A stretch of 64,000 nucleotides of DNA from Agapetus fuscipes (GCA_951799405.1 OX637332.1:29054832-29118831), one strand, 5' to 3'; counted from the first letter of the stretch, positions 19,801-30,900 are shown. Notes: generated by a model from the letters alone, not told the origin. A program made the numbers and translations.

Positions 19801-20095
19801 AGAGAATATGAGAATAAAACTACAAAAAAGCACAATGAGATGGTTTGGACATGAAGGAATGGATGATGAACGACCGAGAAATGGTGCAGTGGAAAGTGTG
19901 AAAGGGGAAGACCGAGGAAAGAAAGGATAGACCAAATAGGTGAGATTGCGAAAGAATGGAACCTGCAGAGGGAGAATAAGAGAAGAGTGTGTATGAAGAA
20001 AATGATGAATGTTGAAGAGATGTGCAAGGATAGAAAAAAGTGGAGACGCATCTGCGGAGGTACCTGCCACCCCTAGTGGAACGGCCGCAGGATAC
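19800..20095 (+). pseudogene. LINE ORF2 C-terminal remnant, subfamily B
   Basis: Broken frames give MRWFGHEGMDDERP, then GRPRKERIDQIGEIAKEWN and KKWRRICGGTCHP followed by a stop. The DNA after the stop, GTGGAACGGCCGCAGGATAC, matches that at 42630-42655. This is the second LINE subfamily, ending GT(C/G)HP. Other copies: 42480-42640, 49105-49205, 55040-55345 (minus) and 59630-59930 (minus). Confidence 0.7.
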
Positions 20096-20338
20096 AGTAA
20101 CAATATTTTGGACTTTTAATGTATTGTAAGGCTTCTCTATTTGGAGTACAAAGATATTTTCTTAAGAGCACTTGTGCGTTTGTAGTTTTTCATTGCTATT
20201 TTTTTATTAATTCTCCTGAACTAACATTGTTGAAAGCTCTCTGAATTTAAAAACTCCGATGAAGTTAAAACTATATGTATATTTCATTAAATTATAATAC
20301 ATAATGTTTTATGGGAATAAATCTGAATACATTCTGTA

Positions 20339-20574
20339 CCCTTAGTACGAGTTGCAAAACTTGAGTAATGTAAAGTTTACGGCAATTATTAAAGAGTGAT
20401 TTCCCCCAAAATCTGCCGTTTTGGTTTGTTTAAACTTGATTTTCTTCATCACTGTAACTCTTTTGCTTAGACCATAAAGTGTAAGAAACAAAAACGGCAT
20501 ATTTTGGGAGAAATCACTCTTTAATATTTTCCGTAAACTTTACTTTTCTCAAGTTTTGCAACTCGTACTAAGGG
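20339..20574. mobile_element. Mariner-type MITE with TA duplication, copy 1
   Basis: The 236-bp element has long TIRs starting CCCTTAGTACGAGTTGC and flanking TA at 20337-20338 and 20575-20576. The TIRs extend with few mismatches through about 95 bp (GTAAAGTTTACGG, AAAGAGTGATTTC). A near-identical copy is at 51291-51529. Confidence 0.85.
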
Positions 20575-20895
20575 TACAGATCATAACTTAAAGATTTTAT
20601 TCTGTTGACTACGATCCAATCATATGTAAGTATATAATTAATGAATTTTTTTAAAATGAAATCTCATTTTACGTGAAATATCTACTTGTGAAAACCAATG
20701 CCGTCTTTCAATGGCATTAAAAAAGTTCTTCCGTTGAATAACAGCATTTAAAGAAATTTGAGAAAGACTTGCCACCTTAGCTATGAAAATAAATAGGGTC
20801 GACACATCAGTGCTTCTATTTGTAGAATAATATTACAACAACAAAAAAACATTCTTAGACCACATTCAGATCAAGGCCTGCCGACTCAACGGGCG

Positions 20896-21216
20896 TTGGT
20901 AGATCTTACCGTGTCTATTTGAAGATAGCAAGCAATAAAACATGGTGGCGCATACCTAATCTCTCTATGTATGTTTTTTATACAAACTGTATGATACAGC
21001 AATCAGCTGTTTTTGCACTGCGATGTTTTATTTGTTAGTTGAATCTGCCTCGACTACTGTCAAAGAAAATACCGCATCTTTTTGAAGATAGGATGAAATA
21101 AAACATGGTGGCGTATCAACAGCTGATCCATTTTATATGTAACAACAATCAGCTGTTCAGGCACCGACATGTTTTATTCCGTCCTATCTTCAAATAGGTA
21201 CGGTGAGATCTACCAA
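20896..21216. mobile_element. Fold-back element with internal direct repeats
   Basis: The ends TTGGTAGATCTTACCGTG and ACGGTGAGATCTACCAA are inverted repeats, continuing through CTATTTGAAGATAG. Inside, TTTGAAGATAG...AATAAAACATGGTGGCG occurs twice in direct orientation (near 20920 and 21080) and once inverted near 21165-21195. AATCAGCTGTT also recurs. Confidence 0.7.
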
Positions 21217-21231
21217 CTGCCATCGAGACTT

Positions 21232-21366
21232 CCATCCCAGAGCTGGAAGTCTTATCACCACGGTAATTCTTACCTACCGAATATCGCTAATATTTGTATG
21301 AAGATCTGTCAACCCAAGATGGCTGTAAGTGAATTACCATGGTGATGAGACTTCCAGCTCTGGCCA
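21232..21366. mobile_element. Short fold-back MITE; uninterrupted relative of 23518-24034
   Basis: The ends are AGAGCTGGAAGTCTTATCACC and GGTGATGAGACTTCCAGCTCT. It contains TTCTTACCTACCGAATATCG, the uninterrupted form of the site that carries an insertion in the related element at 23518-24034. Confidence 0.75.
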
Positions 21367-21425
21367 GTTTGTACGGGTTAGTCCGCTCCTTAAATTGGTA
21401 TAAGTGTAAAAAAAAGTAAAGGCAT

Positions 21426-21654
21426 TAGTGGCGAAGGGTGCCATACAAGCCGGTTTCCATCGGTTTCCCATTTAAAATGAGGCAGAAATGATAATAAAGT
21501 AGACTGCATGGTTTCAATGGGGGAAAAATATGTATTGTTTCTTTGGTTTTAAATGTATTTTTTTACTTTGTTCCTATATTTTTTATCTACTTCGTTACAT
21601 CATTTTAAAAGCGAAGCCGATGGAAACCGGCTTGTATGGCACCCTTCGCCGCTG
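21426..21654. mobile_element. hAT-type MITE, copy 2
   Basis: TIRs TAGTGGCGAAGGGTGCC and GGCACCCTTCGCCGCTG. Flanks AAAGGCAT (21418-21425) and AAAGGCAA (21655-21662) match at 7 of 8. Same family as 2976-3194, in inverted orientation. Confidence 0.88.
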
Positions 21655-21779
21655 AAAGGCAACTTATTTTCTCTAAAACCCACAAAATTTCTTATTGCCT
21701 ATTGTTTATTTCATTAGCACTTGTGTGTAAAGAAGACATGGGAACCATTTTGATGGTGTTTTTGTAAAAATGTGACCAC

Positions 21780-21965
21780 ACATTCATGTTGACTGTGGAC
21801 ATTTTGTCTGTGGACATTGTGTCGTGGAACCCATATTGACTTATCTATGTAAAGATTCACCAAAATGTCCACAGACAAAATGTCCGTTAGACAAAATGTC
21901 CACACGCCATTTTGTCTGTGGACAGTCTTGTCGTAGAACCCATGTTGACTTATCTATGTGAAGGC
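21780..21965. repeat. Cluster of TGTCTGTGGACA-type motifs
   Basis: TTTTGTCTGTGGACA and its complement TGTCCACAGACAAAA occur several times in both orientations. GAACCCATATTGACTTATC repeats at about 21826 and 21937. It looks like a small palindromic repeat. I do not recognise the family. Confidence 0.6.
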
Positions 21966-22494
21966 TCGTAAAGATGCATTTCTTAGGAAATGTATTTTTG
22001 TGATTGTATATACCGTCAAAGGATACAGTAATGTGTAAGTGTAGTATTAAGCTAACTTAAAGGTCGGCCACACATGTATACAATTTTCTAATTCTTTTCC
22101 TCATTGAATATACCCCTTGGGCGAGAATGCAGCAAGAATTTACACTATATGTGTAGCCTTGTTGCGTTGTGTATATATCAATTTTGAATGCAGTCGTACT
22201 TCCATTCATTTCAAAATGATATACAAAAGTTATGAAAGTATAATTTATGATTGATGTCTGCTACACACAGCTGTCAAAACATTTTTTTTTTGTTTTGATT
22301 CAAAATGTTCCAAGTTTTGAAAATCTAGATGGGTTTTTGTATCCAAATTCTTACCGTCTCATGATCAAAGCATTTGAACTGTAGATGAACCTCAAATTGT
22401 CATTTTTTTTATACGGAGAATTCATTTTAGGCAGCGGATGAGTCGCGAATTTGCTGTGCAACATCATTCATGTTTTGTCATAGTCATCAGTCGG

Positions 22495-22690
22495 TTTCGC
22501 AAACGATCGATAATCCCATAAGCAGACACGTATAAGTTTACGCTTACACATGCAGCATGTGGACTTAAAACATAAAAACCCAATCTCAAATAAACATAAG
22601 CTCCTCAGCTCTTGTCAACCTTCTCTAAAACAGACTTTCTCTAAAACCATTTTTTACAGTATGGGGTGGTCAACCTCATACCAATGTGAT
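22495..22690 (-). repeat. LINE-A 3' tail repeat, copy 4 (diverged)
   Basis: It contains CCCATAAGCAGACACGTATAAG, CACATGCAGCATGTGGAC and ACAGTATGGGGTGGTCAACC. A duplicated TTCTCTAAAACAGA/TTTCTCTAAAACCA step lies inside. Confidence 0.75.
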
Positions 22691-22699
22691 GCTCGAAGT

Positions 22700-23515
22700 A
22701 AATGTTTGTCTGAACAATACTTCAAATTCAGGACAACATAAATTTTCAAAGCGTTTTTATGGGTATTCAGAAGACATTATTTTTCTACAACAAAGAGAAC
22801 CATTACATTATTATTACATTAATTCACTTATTCATATCTTTGCCTGTAAAGATAAATAGGTTCCAATCGCCACATGTGACCCCTTATATGCGCATTGAAT
22901 GCTTCAATAAAAAAATGTGACGTACAAACGCCCAACTGACATAATTAATAACCTCAAAAAAACTATGTTTTGGGAAATTGTATGCATACAGCCTGGTGGT
23001 GCTAAGCAGTTGTAAACCCTTTAGACATAAAAAATATTATACGACAGTTCGTATCCATGGCAACCATTCTTCACTTCAACAATCTTAACATTTTTAAACA
23101 GCCGAGAAGTCTACACAGGCAATATTTTCAATGTACTTGTCATTACTTCAGTTTTTTTTGTTTTTAAATGATTTAGGATCTGTATATTCATTGATATTGG
23201 CTGCATTATTGGGTGGATAAGAGACACAATGTTTCTTTGGTAAACCATTTATTGTTAAAGTGAACGTCAAAATGTATTAACTACTGAATGTTAAAATTTA
23301 TTCTGTGTAGGTAGACGATTATAAACATTCCCATATATTTTTTTGTAATCCAAATTTGGTATTCTCAATAAATTGTTATGCAAAATAACCCAATGTAGTT
23401 TTAATGCCAACTCTCATGATGGCTGTTATAGATAACCCTCTTTACAGCAGTTACCAGCTTTTTGATTTGCCGCAGCGTTTGGTTTATAGCCTTTTCTTAT
23501 AGGTTTATAGACATT
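22700..23515. other. Unannotated AT-rich DNA
   Basis: A SINE 1 scrap (AAATAGGTTCCAATCGCCAC) is visible at about 22852-22895. Otherwise nothing is recognised. Confidence 0.4.
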
Positions 23516-23517
23516 TT

Positions 23518-24034
23518 CCCACGCTTAGACAAACTAATAATGCCTGGGCTGGAAGTCTCATCACCACGGTTATTCTTACCTAGGGGCTGTCCATATATTA
23601 CGTCATTCGCATTAAGGGGGGGGGGGTAGTCTGGTCTGCAGATGATGGCAAATGATGTACGAGTACCAAAAGTGACGTCGTTCTTGTAAATACCAATTTC
23701 TACAAAATTTACAAAATATTATGTAAGTAATATAACACTATTAATTATTAAGCTCATCCATTATTACAGCAAGAGGGGGGGGGGTCATTAGATAATGACT
23801 ATAGGATGATTGTAAGGGGGGGGGGGTCAAAAATCGGCCAAAATCGATGACGTAATTTATGGACGGCCCCCTACCGAATATCAGTAATATTTGTATGAAG
23901 ACCTGTCAATCCAAGATGGCCACAAGTGAAGAGCTGATTAGCCGACATACAAATATTACCAAAATTTGATAGGTAAGAATGCCCGTGGTAATGAGACTTC
24001 CAGCCCAGGCATCATTAGTTTGTTAAGCCGTGGG
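23518..24034. mobile_element. Fold-back MITE interrupted by a 288-bp element
   Basis: Inverted ends of about 52 bp start CCCACGCTTAGACAAAC and end GTTTGTTAAGCCGTGGG, with GCCTGGGCTGGAAGTCTCA inside them. The interior matches the short relative at 21232-21366 and is split at ACCTA|CTACCG by the element at 23583-23870. Confidence 0.75.
23583..23870. mobile_element. 288-bp GGGGC-ended MITE with 3-bp TSD (CTA), copy 1
   Basis: The ends are GGGGCTGTCCATATATTACG and GACGTAATTTATGGACGGCCCC, with CTA on both sides. Internal poly-G runs (10-12 G) occur at about 23618, 23775 and 23818. Its partner at 28680-28967 is also 288 bp and inverted. A 3-bp duplication and GG/CC ends suggest a PIF/Harbinger-like superfamily; CTA departs from the usual TWA, so the superfamily is tentative. 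Confidence 0.8.
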
Positions 24035-24059
24035 CTCAATGGACGACCAGAATGTCTAA

Positions 24060-25140
24060 GAATAGCACTGTAAGAGTTTTGGCTTACACGGCCGGCTGAT
24101 GTTGATGGAGAATTTTTTTTTCAGTTTTCATGTCGAGATCAATATCATCATTGCACTTTTACGTTGAAGAAGCCAATCGTAGACATGGGCGAAACGTCCA
24201 GAAGCTCCAGCTCCCATAGACCATGGCAACAGATCCCGCAAAACATCTCTCCATCATTACAATTAATGTTTTGCATCTTCAGTTGACAGTTATGATGCAA
24301 CACAATCAGCTCAATGCAATGCATCAGCAATTTATCAATCAGGATTGAAAGATTGACTTTTCCTAGCTACTGTATCACCAGATGTGATCCACCGCTTCTC
24401 TTCCACACCAGAGGGATCATGCCGATACTCAGGACTTTGGCCATCAAATATTTTGGCACGTGAAAGTTCTCTCTCCGTGCTTTGAGAATTAATTTCCATC
24501 GCGTCGAGTTAAAGCATTCCAGATGTTACGCGCTACCATGACGACCTGTCGGTGGCTCTTCACCGTGCCTTGCCATGCTTGTTGGATAACATTGACAACG
24601 TGGCCAACTGCATCAATCATAGATCTGCCCTGCATGAAGCTATATTACTTTGATCCTCCAGGATTGGCTGAAGTCTCTGGTCCTTCTCGAAGCCGTTCAG
24701 TATGCACAGAGGTCAAGAGGATGAGGGCGTCTTGTCGTCGCGACTAGATGTGTAGCTATCACTTGTGTTGGTGACTAGTCGTTGCGACAGATGTGTAGGA
24801 AGCGATCATTTGTAGTAGAATATTCGAGAAAGACGGTCATGTTGTTCATCTTGTGAGTGACAATGGAGCCTCTGGTTGTAATTGCCTTACGACAAATCCA
24901 TTGCTGTTATTGCATCCATCCAATACTAACCACTAACCAAGAACGTGGGCAGTTTTCTTTGCGTTGTGATGAGCTGAAAATACACCATAAAATTTTTTGC
25001 AAATAATACTGGAGTGATGTTTTCCGGGATCTTTTGCCGTAGTTTATGGGAGCCGGAGATCCCGTAGGCAACAGATCCCAGAAAACATCTCTCCAGCATC
25101 ATCAGCCAGCCGTGTAATCCTAAAACTCTTGTTCAATTTT
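24060..25140. mobile_element. Composite element with inverted ends and an R1/I-like RT remnant
   Basis: Inverted ends are AGAGTTTTGGCTTACACGGC at about 24068 and CCGTGTAATCCTAAAACTCT at about 25113-25132. Next to both ends is a module CGAAACGTCCAGAAGCTCC / GCAACAGATCCC(A/G)(C/G)AAAAC that recurs at 35654-35870. On the minus strand between about 24700 and 24380, broken frames read GFMQGRSMIDAVGHVV, VARNIWNAL and FHVPKYLMAKVLS. These recall the fingers/palm of an R1/I-group LINE RT. Confidence 0.55.
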
Positions 25141-25184
25141 CAAATACTTCAGGATGAGCATGAATTCATTTAATGAGTTTGTTT

Positions 25185-25388
25185 GTTGCTAGAATAGATG
25201 GATGTCGTGGTAGAGGAAGACCGAGAAAAGTATGGAAGGATCAAATCTCTGAAATAGCGAATGAATGGGATATCCAGAGTCATAATAAAAGGAGGACTTG
25301 TATGAAAAAGGTTATGACTCTGGATGAAATGAAAGAAGTATGCAAGGACAGGAAGAAGTGGCGGCTAATCTGCAATGTTGATTTCTAA
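25185..25388 (+). pseudogene. LINE-A ORF2 C-terminal remnant, 5'-truncated
   Basis: From GCTAGAATAGATGGATGTCG it encodes ARIDGCRGRGRPRKVWKDQI and ends KKWRLICNVDF. It is nearly identical at DNA level to 31759-32010 and 56220-56428 (both minus). The 3' UTR is cut shortly after the stop. Confidence 0.8.
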
Positions 25389-25487
25389 TGTTGGTGTATT
25401 CATTTGCTACATTTTTTGCATATGTCTGTCCAGCCAGATCTTCACCCTTCACACGCCTGCCTTGGCGGGTGAAGGATATAATATACA

Positions 25488-25685
25488 ATATCTAATCTAA
25501 TCTAAGTTGCAAAGATATGTTACATTGAAGATTCACATTACATGCATTTTCACAAGCAGACACGTACAAGTTCGCGCTTGCACATGCCGCATGTGAACCT
25601 ACAACATAAAAAAAACAAATCTCAAATGGACATACACCCTGCAACTCTTGCCGCCCTTCTCTGAAACAGGGGTGTTTTTATCTGA
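25488..25685 (-). repeat. LINE-A 3' tail repeat, copy 5
   Basis: Starts ATCTAATCTAATCTAAGTTGC and includes CACATGCCGCATGTGAACC and CTCTGAAACAGGGGTG, then breaks off before the CCACCCATAC end. It is opposite in orientation to the ORF remnant just upstream, so the two are separate insertions. Confidence 0.8.
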
Positions 25686-26084
25686 TTTTAAACCATTTTA
25701 TTCGACAAAACGTTCAAGCAACGAACGATGTTTCAAAAATTTGTGATTCCGGATTCATTTCAATCTTTTTGACAGCTAACACGCACCGGATATGGTTTAA
25801 GCAGTGGTGTTAAGGAAATTCATTATTCATATGTACAAAAATACCTATTACAAAGTCACCAGTTTTATAAATTGAACTTTTCGACTTCATACTCAATAAA
25901 ATGGACAAACTTATAAGAATCTTCCTGGATACATTTGTTTTAGCTTAAAGATACCTAAGGTAACATTGAAACACACCGCATTGCCTCGTACGCACGACTT
26001 TTCCAGAAAGTAGCATGGGTGTGTAGGTAATGCAAGCACACAGCTTGCCACACGCACACTTACAATTCAATTTTGCGCATTTAT

Positions 26085-26225
26085 ATTCAACTTCAACTGA
26101 AGTGGTTGGCGTAAGTCCGGCTTTATCTGAAAAAATAAAAAGGTTTGCGTTTGCGTTCCACTCGCCACATGCAAAAACCCTTTGGGGAAAGCGCGGCAAG
26201 AAGTTGCACTGTATGTTTAGCTTAT
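26085..26225 (+). mobile_element. SINE family 1 fragment
   Basis: Carries CAACTGAAGTGGTTGGCGTAAG, a CTCGCCACATGC segment and GCGGCAAGAAGTTGCACTGTAT, in the family order. The head is missing or unrecognisable. Confidence 0.6.
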
Positions 26226-27020
26226 TTGCGAAAAACTATACAAGCTTTACATTTTATTTTTACGTGCGTATGGCACACACTCATGCTACTTGCTCTACAA
26301 ATATAAATCATGTAGGAAGTTCCTAAGAATCGCGGTCTGTCAAATTAAAACTTCAAGTGGCGATTTCTCTGCTCCCGAGGTCAATAAGTATAAAAATGGT
26401 CATGTCAAATTTTCACGTATACAGGTAAATTTCAAATTTTCTACAAGTAATTGAAAAAAGAGTGACTCGGCGCAATGATAGATTCAGGAACATTTTTCTC
26501 GGCGGACAAACGTTATACTTGCATGAGACATTATCTTTAAGTCCTATAAAAGTGTAGCGTTTGTGTTTTAAATTCAATTTCGTGTTGAGTCAATGGTTGA
26601 GTCCGTAAAAAAAGTTTTATAGCTGTCAGCCAGTGATAAAACGAAAATATTGATTTGGCTTTTGTAAAAAAAAAACAGTTTTTTAGGTTTTACACAAATA
26701 CCAATGATTAATTAATTGAAATATAAATGAATTGCACTTTTTTCTATTTTTTTTTAAATTTAGGTATTCAATTAGAAATTAGATTAAACTGGCCGTAAAA
26801 AAAATGACAGTTGCCCTATATTAATTTTGATGTACTTAATATTTTTTTTATTCTGCAAGAGTTTCTCGTGGGAGGACAACGTAAGTGAACGCTGCAAATA
26901 TACAACAATACTTTATGTCATTTTGAATTTTCAAAAATCGAATCAAACTTTGAATAAAAAGTTAAGTTATTAAACTTTCTGTGTGAATATTTGAGCTGAA
27001 GGGAAACACTTTTGATTATT
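26226..27020. other. AT-rich DNA upstream of the 174-aa ORF
   Basis: A possible splice donor (GGACAAC|GTAAGTG) is at 26879-26885. No convincing acceptor or promoter follows. Nothing else recognised. Confidence 0.35.
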
Positions 27021-27024
27021 AAAT

Positions 27025-27549
27025 ATGTCTAGCGAAAAAGATGAAATAAAAAACTTGTCTACCACCATACGTATTTTAAAACGTAAACTAGATAAATTAG
27101 AAAAGTTTAATTGCAAAAAAATTAAGCCAAACACATCAGATGAAGATTCCACAAGTGGAAGTGAAACTGACACTACTCCAGAAATTGCTATTCCTAAAAT
27201 AATCATAAGAAAAGGAATTTTCAACACATATTCTATATATTCCAAAGATTCAATGGAAAACAACAAAGTTTCTGAAGACAATAACAGCTCTGTGAATGAC
27301 GACACAGAAAAAAAGGAATCTACAGATGTGGATTCAAAACAAAAGAAGGAACCACAGGATAATATGGAATACGAAACACCTTCCAAAATAAATGAATCCT
27401 GCCGGAGAGCACCGGCTTGCAGTGCCAAAATGGCACTCATTCAGGACAAACTGGATAGAATTAAAAATAAATTCAAAAATATGGAAACACCGCTTACAAA
27501 ACCAAAAAAAGATGTTAGAAAAATGTTTAGCAAATATTTAAAAAAATAA
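27025..27549 (+). CDS. Unidentified intronless ORF, 174 aa, lysine-rich
   Basis: I do not recognise this protein. The N-terminus (MSSEKDEIKNLSTTIRILKR, continuing to about residue 32) has leucine/isoleucine spacing that fits a short coiled coil. Residues about 38-58 are acidic and Ser/Thr-rich. The middle has GIFNTYSIYSKDSMENNKVS and a run of Asp/Lys/Gln. The C-terminus carries CRRAPACSAKMALIQDKLD and ends in a basic tail KKDVRKMFSKYLKK. There is no signal peptide or membrane segment. AATAAATT follows within about 10 bases of the stop (27548-27556). Codon use is AT-rich like the surroundings. The minus strand of the same stretch is also open for 156 codons, but with poor composition. It could be a host gene, a retrocopy, or an ORF from a mobile element or insect virus; none is shown. 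Confidence 0.45.
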   Translation: MSSEKDEIKNLSTTIRILKRKLDKLEKFNCKKIKPNTSDEDSTSGSETDTTPEIAIPKIIIRKGIFNTYSIYSKDSMENNKVSEDNNSSVNDDTEKKESTDVDSKQKKEPQDNMEYETPSKINESCRRAPACSAKMALIQDKLDRIKNKFKNMETPLTKPKKDVRKMFSKYLKK

Positions 27550-28430
27550 TAAATTATAAAACCTTGAGAAGATCATGAAGTTTTCTACGTCTACTATTTA
27601 AATAAGGTAAGAACTTTTGTTGTTTTCATTCCATTATTTGATTTTTTTTCTTCCATGTATTATTTGCCAATGATTTAATTGCATTATGCCACCATTATGC
27701 CTTTTCGTGACACCTTATTTTCCAAGCCAAGGGACCAAAAAAGCTGAACATGAATTCAACAAGATCTAGCGTGAATCCAGCTAGAAATAGCTGTTACTTT
27801 GAAATAAATATTTCATAACATCATTCATAATATCCACCAAAAACCATTTTCATTCAGTTGGTGCAAATGGCTTTGGTAAACTTCCTCCTAGCTTACAGAT
27901 TTACGCGGCTTTTTGAACTGAATTTACATCATAACTTAAAAATCACAACTGCTATAATCAATGTCTATGTCTTTAACAGAATACTTCTTAAATTTTAGAG
28001 ATTTAGCTAACTTCTCGTATAAATATCAAAAGTGGCGTTATAGAAGATGGCAGCGTTAGTTCCTATTAACGCCACTTTCATTTTAAGCCGTGTAGGTCTT
28101 GTATACTCTGTGGTCTTGTAATGCCTGAATGAACCAAAAACAAACATAACCTGTAAACAATTTGATTTGGAAATAAGTTGGAAAAATGCGAAATTACCTA
28201 CAAAATCTTGGTTTTGAGAACAGGTTAGTGTAACTCTATCATTGATGTATCATGGTGTGTTCACTTTTTCTTGGTGTCGTTGAATACATGCCGTTTTCAA
28301 CATTGAATACGAAAAAAACTTGTAATTGTCATTTTGGGTGCAGTTATATTTCATGTCCTTTCAGTTTTCTGTGGAAAATCCCGAGAGAATGTTTATCATG
28401 AGTTGAAATTGTCTGTTATTCAAAATTTGC
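27550..28430. other. Unannotated DNA
   Basis: No recognisable gene or shared repeat. Confidence 0.4.
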
Positions 28431-28433
28431 CAA

Positions 28434-28640
28434 CCATGGTTCACTTTGCCAATGTCACCCCTGTTTCAGGGAATGTCGGCAAGAGTTGCAGGGCTTATGT
28501 TCATTTGAGGTTTGGATTTTATTTGTAAGTACACAATCAGCATTTGTAAGCGCGAACTACACGTGTTTGTTTGTGGGCATACATCTGAGAGCTTTGAATT
28601 AATATATCCTTGCAACTTAGATTATAGATTATTATAGATA
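28434..28640 (+). repeat. LINE-A 3' tail repeat, copy 6
   Basis: From ATGGTTCACTTTGCCAATG to CTTGCAACTTAGATTATAG, followed by AGATTATTATAGATAATC and CTAACCTAACCTAACCT, a short tandem tail. It matches the subtype of 31371 and 55870 (CATTTGTAAGCGCGAACTAC). Confidence 0.8.
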
Positions 28641-28679
28641 ATCTAACCTAACCTAACCTGACAAGTTCAATATGGCTTT

Positions 28680-28967
28680 GGGGCCGTCCATAAATTACGT
28701 CATCGATTTTGGCCGATTTTCGACCCCCCCCCTCCCTTACAATCATCCTATAATCATTATCTAATGACCCCTCCCCCCTCTTGCTGTAATAATGGATGAG
28801 CTTAATAATTAATAATGTTATATCACTTACATAATATTTTGTATATTTTGTAGAAATTGGTATTTACAAGAACGACATCACTTTTGGTACTCGTACATCA
28901 TTTGCTATCATCCGCAGACCAGACTCCCCCCCCCTAAATGCGAATGACGTAATATATGGACAGCCCC
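28680..28967. mobile_element. 288-bp GGGGC-ended MITE, copy 2
   Basis: GGGGCCGTCCATAAATTACG to GTAATATATGGACAGCCCC, flanked by TTT on both sides (3-bp TSD). Inverted relative to 23583-23870 and of identical length. Confidence 0.8.
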
Positions 28968-28969
28968 TT

Positions 28970-29960
28970 TTCCGCTTTTTCAGTCCAGAGCTCGGTTGTT
29001 ATAATGCTTGTGTTCAAGGCTAGAGGGCTAGCGTACGAATCCTTCCACGGCTGTCAGACATGATTTCCCGTAGGAGTGTTTTCTTCGAGCTCAAATCACA
29101 ATATCGGCTAGGGTTATTCAACTTTTGCAATAAATGAGAAGGTAGTCCCCAGGAAACCCCAACTTCAAGTGAAGTAGTTTGCATAAGTTCGACCCCCTTA
29201 CTAGTATCATTGATAGGTTACATTCTTCTAGGACAACGTGACAAGATAATTAATTCACAATACCTGTATTTTAATTGTGGTGTATATTTGTGCTTCGTTC
29301 TTTCGTGATAACAATTGGTTGGGTGTTATTTTCTTTTAATGTCTAATTCATGGACAACCTTTCCTAATTCGAGTCAAATTTTGATCATTCTGTCTCTGAG
29401 TCAAGGGCTGGACCAAGTTATTAAACATAATAATCCCTGCTTCGGATATTTCATGCTTACAAGCTTTGCCAAAATAATATTCCGTTCCATCGGGTGTATT
29501 GCGGTATGTGTCGCAGGTGGGCCTCGCTTATAATCCTTGTTGCATGTATGAGCTTTGTCGAATCACTGGGAAGGAAATCATGCGCTGAAAGTTGCTACGT
29601 TGTTGTTAAGATTGGCCGCACACGCACGTTTTCCGTATTCAATTTCCTAATGCCGAATTTCGAATCGGAATTCCGTGAGACAAGCGCAAACGTTCGTTTT
29701 TCTTCATTCGGAATATACACACGCCAGTACAGATAGTACTGAATAATGAATAGATATTATGCAAGCGCTGCGTTCCGCATGACGTCATTAGGTTTTTTCC
29801 AGTAGGTTTCTCCGAACGCGCCGGCTTGCACTCGAAACGTATTGGACATTTTGACCAATCCAATTGGTTTTCTTTTACAAAACTATATCAAAAATATAAC
29901 AAAAAATATCCTCCCCGGTGGTGCGAATCGAAAAGGTAACTCTTCATGAAACTTTTTGGA
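28970..29960. other. Unannotated DNA
   Basis: No gene or shared repeat recognised. A (TTTA)n microsatellite follows at about 29968-29993. Confidence 0.4.
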
Positions 29961-30199
29961 ATGAACATTTATTTATTTATTTATTTATTTAACAAATATA
30001 TACATGACTGACAGTGAGACACCAAAACGTCACAATACATATAACATGGTAGACATACGAGAACAATATACAGATCCACAGATACATAATTCTACGCATC
30101 CATACGTCGTTCTAATATACATACAGACTCAGATAGTAAGCGATCCACACCAGTTGTAAATATATCCAGGTGTGGGGCTGAGGAGGTCAAAGTATTGAG

Positions 30200-30900
30200 T
30201 AGCGCATAACATAACGAGCGAGCAACATAACGAACGTACGTTAAAAGTTGAGCAAAGTTTGTTATGTCTGTGGATTCATCAAGTTGTATGGCAAAGTAAT
30301 CGCTTTCTAAAAATCCATTTAATTTGGTGGGGTTTCAGATTGTCTGACATGTTTGCAATACGCCGAGAGACAGTGTTATTTGACATAGGAATAACATCAA
30401 ATTCTCGTGACATTTTTTCTCCAAACATACATTTCACTATCTCTTTTGCTGCAGGCAATATAAGGTTCTCCCCAACAGTGTGAGGTTTCGCTTGCTTAGC
30501 TATTGAATAACTCACTCTAAAAGAGGCTTGCAGAGCGTTGTCATTCGTGTTTTGGGAGAGCGCCTCAATAGATTTTTGTCTTTGTTTGAGATCTATCAAT
30601 TTATGTTGAAAGAAGGATACAGACGGGTCTTTCAAATTAGCATGTTTGGTTTCTAAATGTCGACGTAGTAAAGACGGCTTTAGCGAATGATTTGACAGCG
30701 TTTCTGCACAAATGACACACTGTGGCAACGGATAATCAGGGTCTCCAGAGCTTGTAAAACCAAACTGAATATAACTATCATCATATTTCCTTTTTTTGAG
30801 AAACGATTCCTTGTTATCAAGTTTTCTTTTTTCTTATGTCGGAGTACTGGTAGAGGATGACACATCATTATCAGGTGACTGTTCAGTATTGCCTGACACC
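30200..30900 (-). pseudogene. hAT transposase remnant, ZBED5/SCAND3-like
   Basis: Minus-strand frame: KKRKYDDSYIQFGFTSSGD, then a BED zinc finger CVICAETLSN...LLRRHLETKH (Cys-x2-Cys...His-x4-His), FFQHKLIDLKQRQKSI, SIAKQAKPHTVGENLILPAA and MSNNTVSRRIANM. After one stop it reads ESDYFAIQLDESTDITNFAQ and LTYVRYV. The LDESTD motif holds the first catalytic Asp of the hAT DDE fold. The frame ends near 30200, so the rest of the catalytic domain and the C-terminal dimerisation region are missing. In this subfamily, host-domesticated copies exist, but the truncation and stop here argue for a dead transposon. Confidence 0.85.

Noticed and set aside
19582..20103. 173-codon minus-strand frame rich in Phe, Leu and Ser
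   Set aside because: It is the antisense of the LINE-B remnant at 19800-20095. The composition reflects the AG-rich sense strand.
26970..27440. 156-codon minus-strand frame
   Set aside because: Antisense of the 27025-27549 ORF, with serine/phenylalanine-rich composition and no motif.
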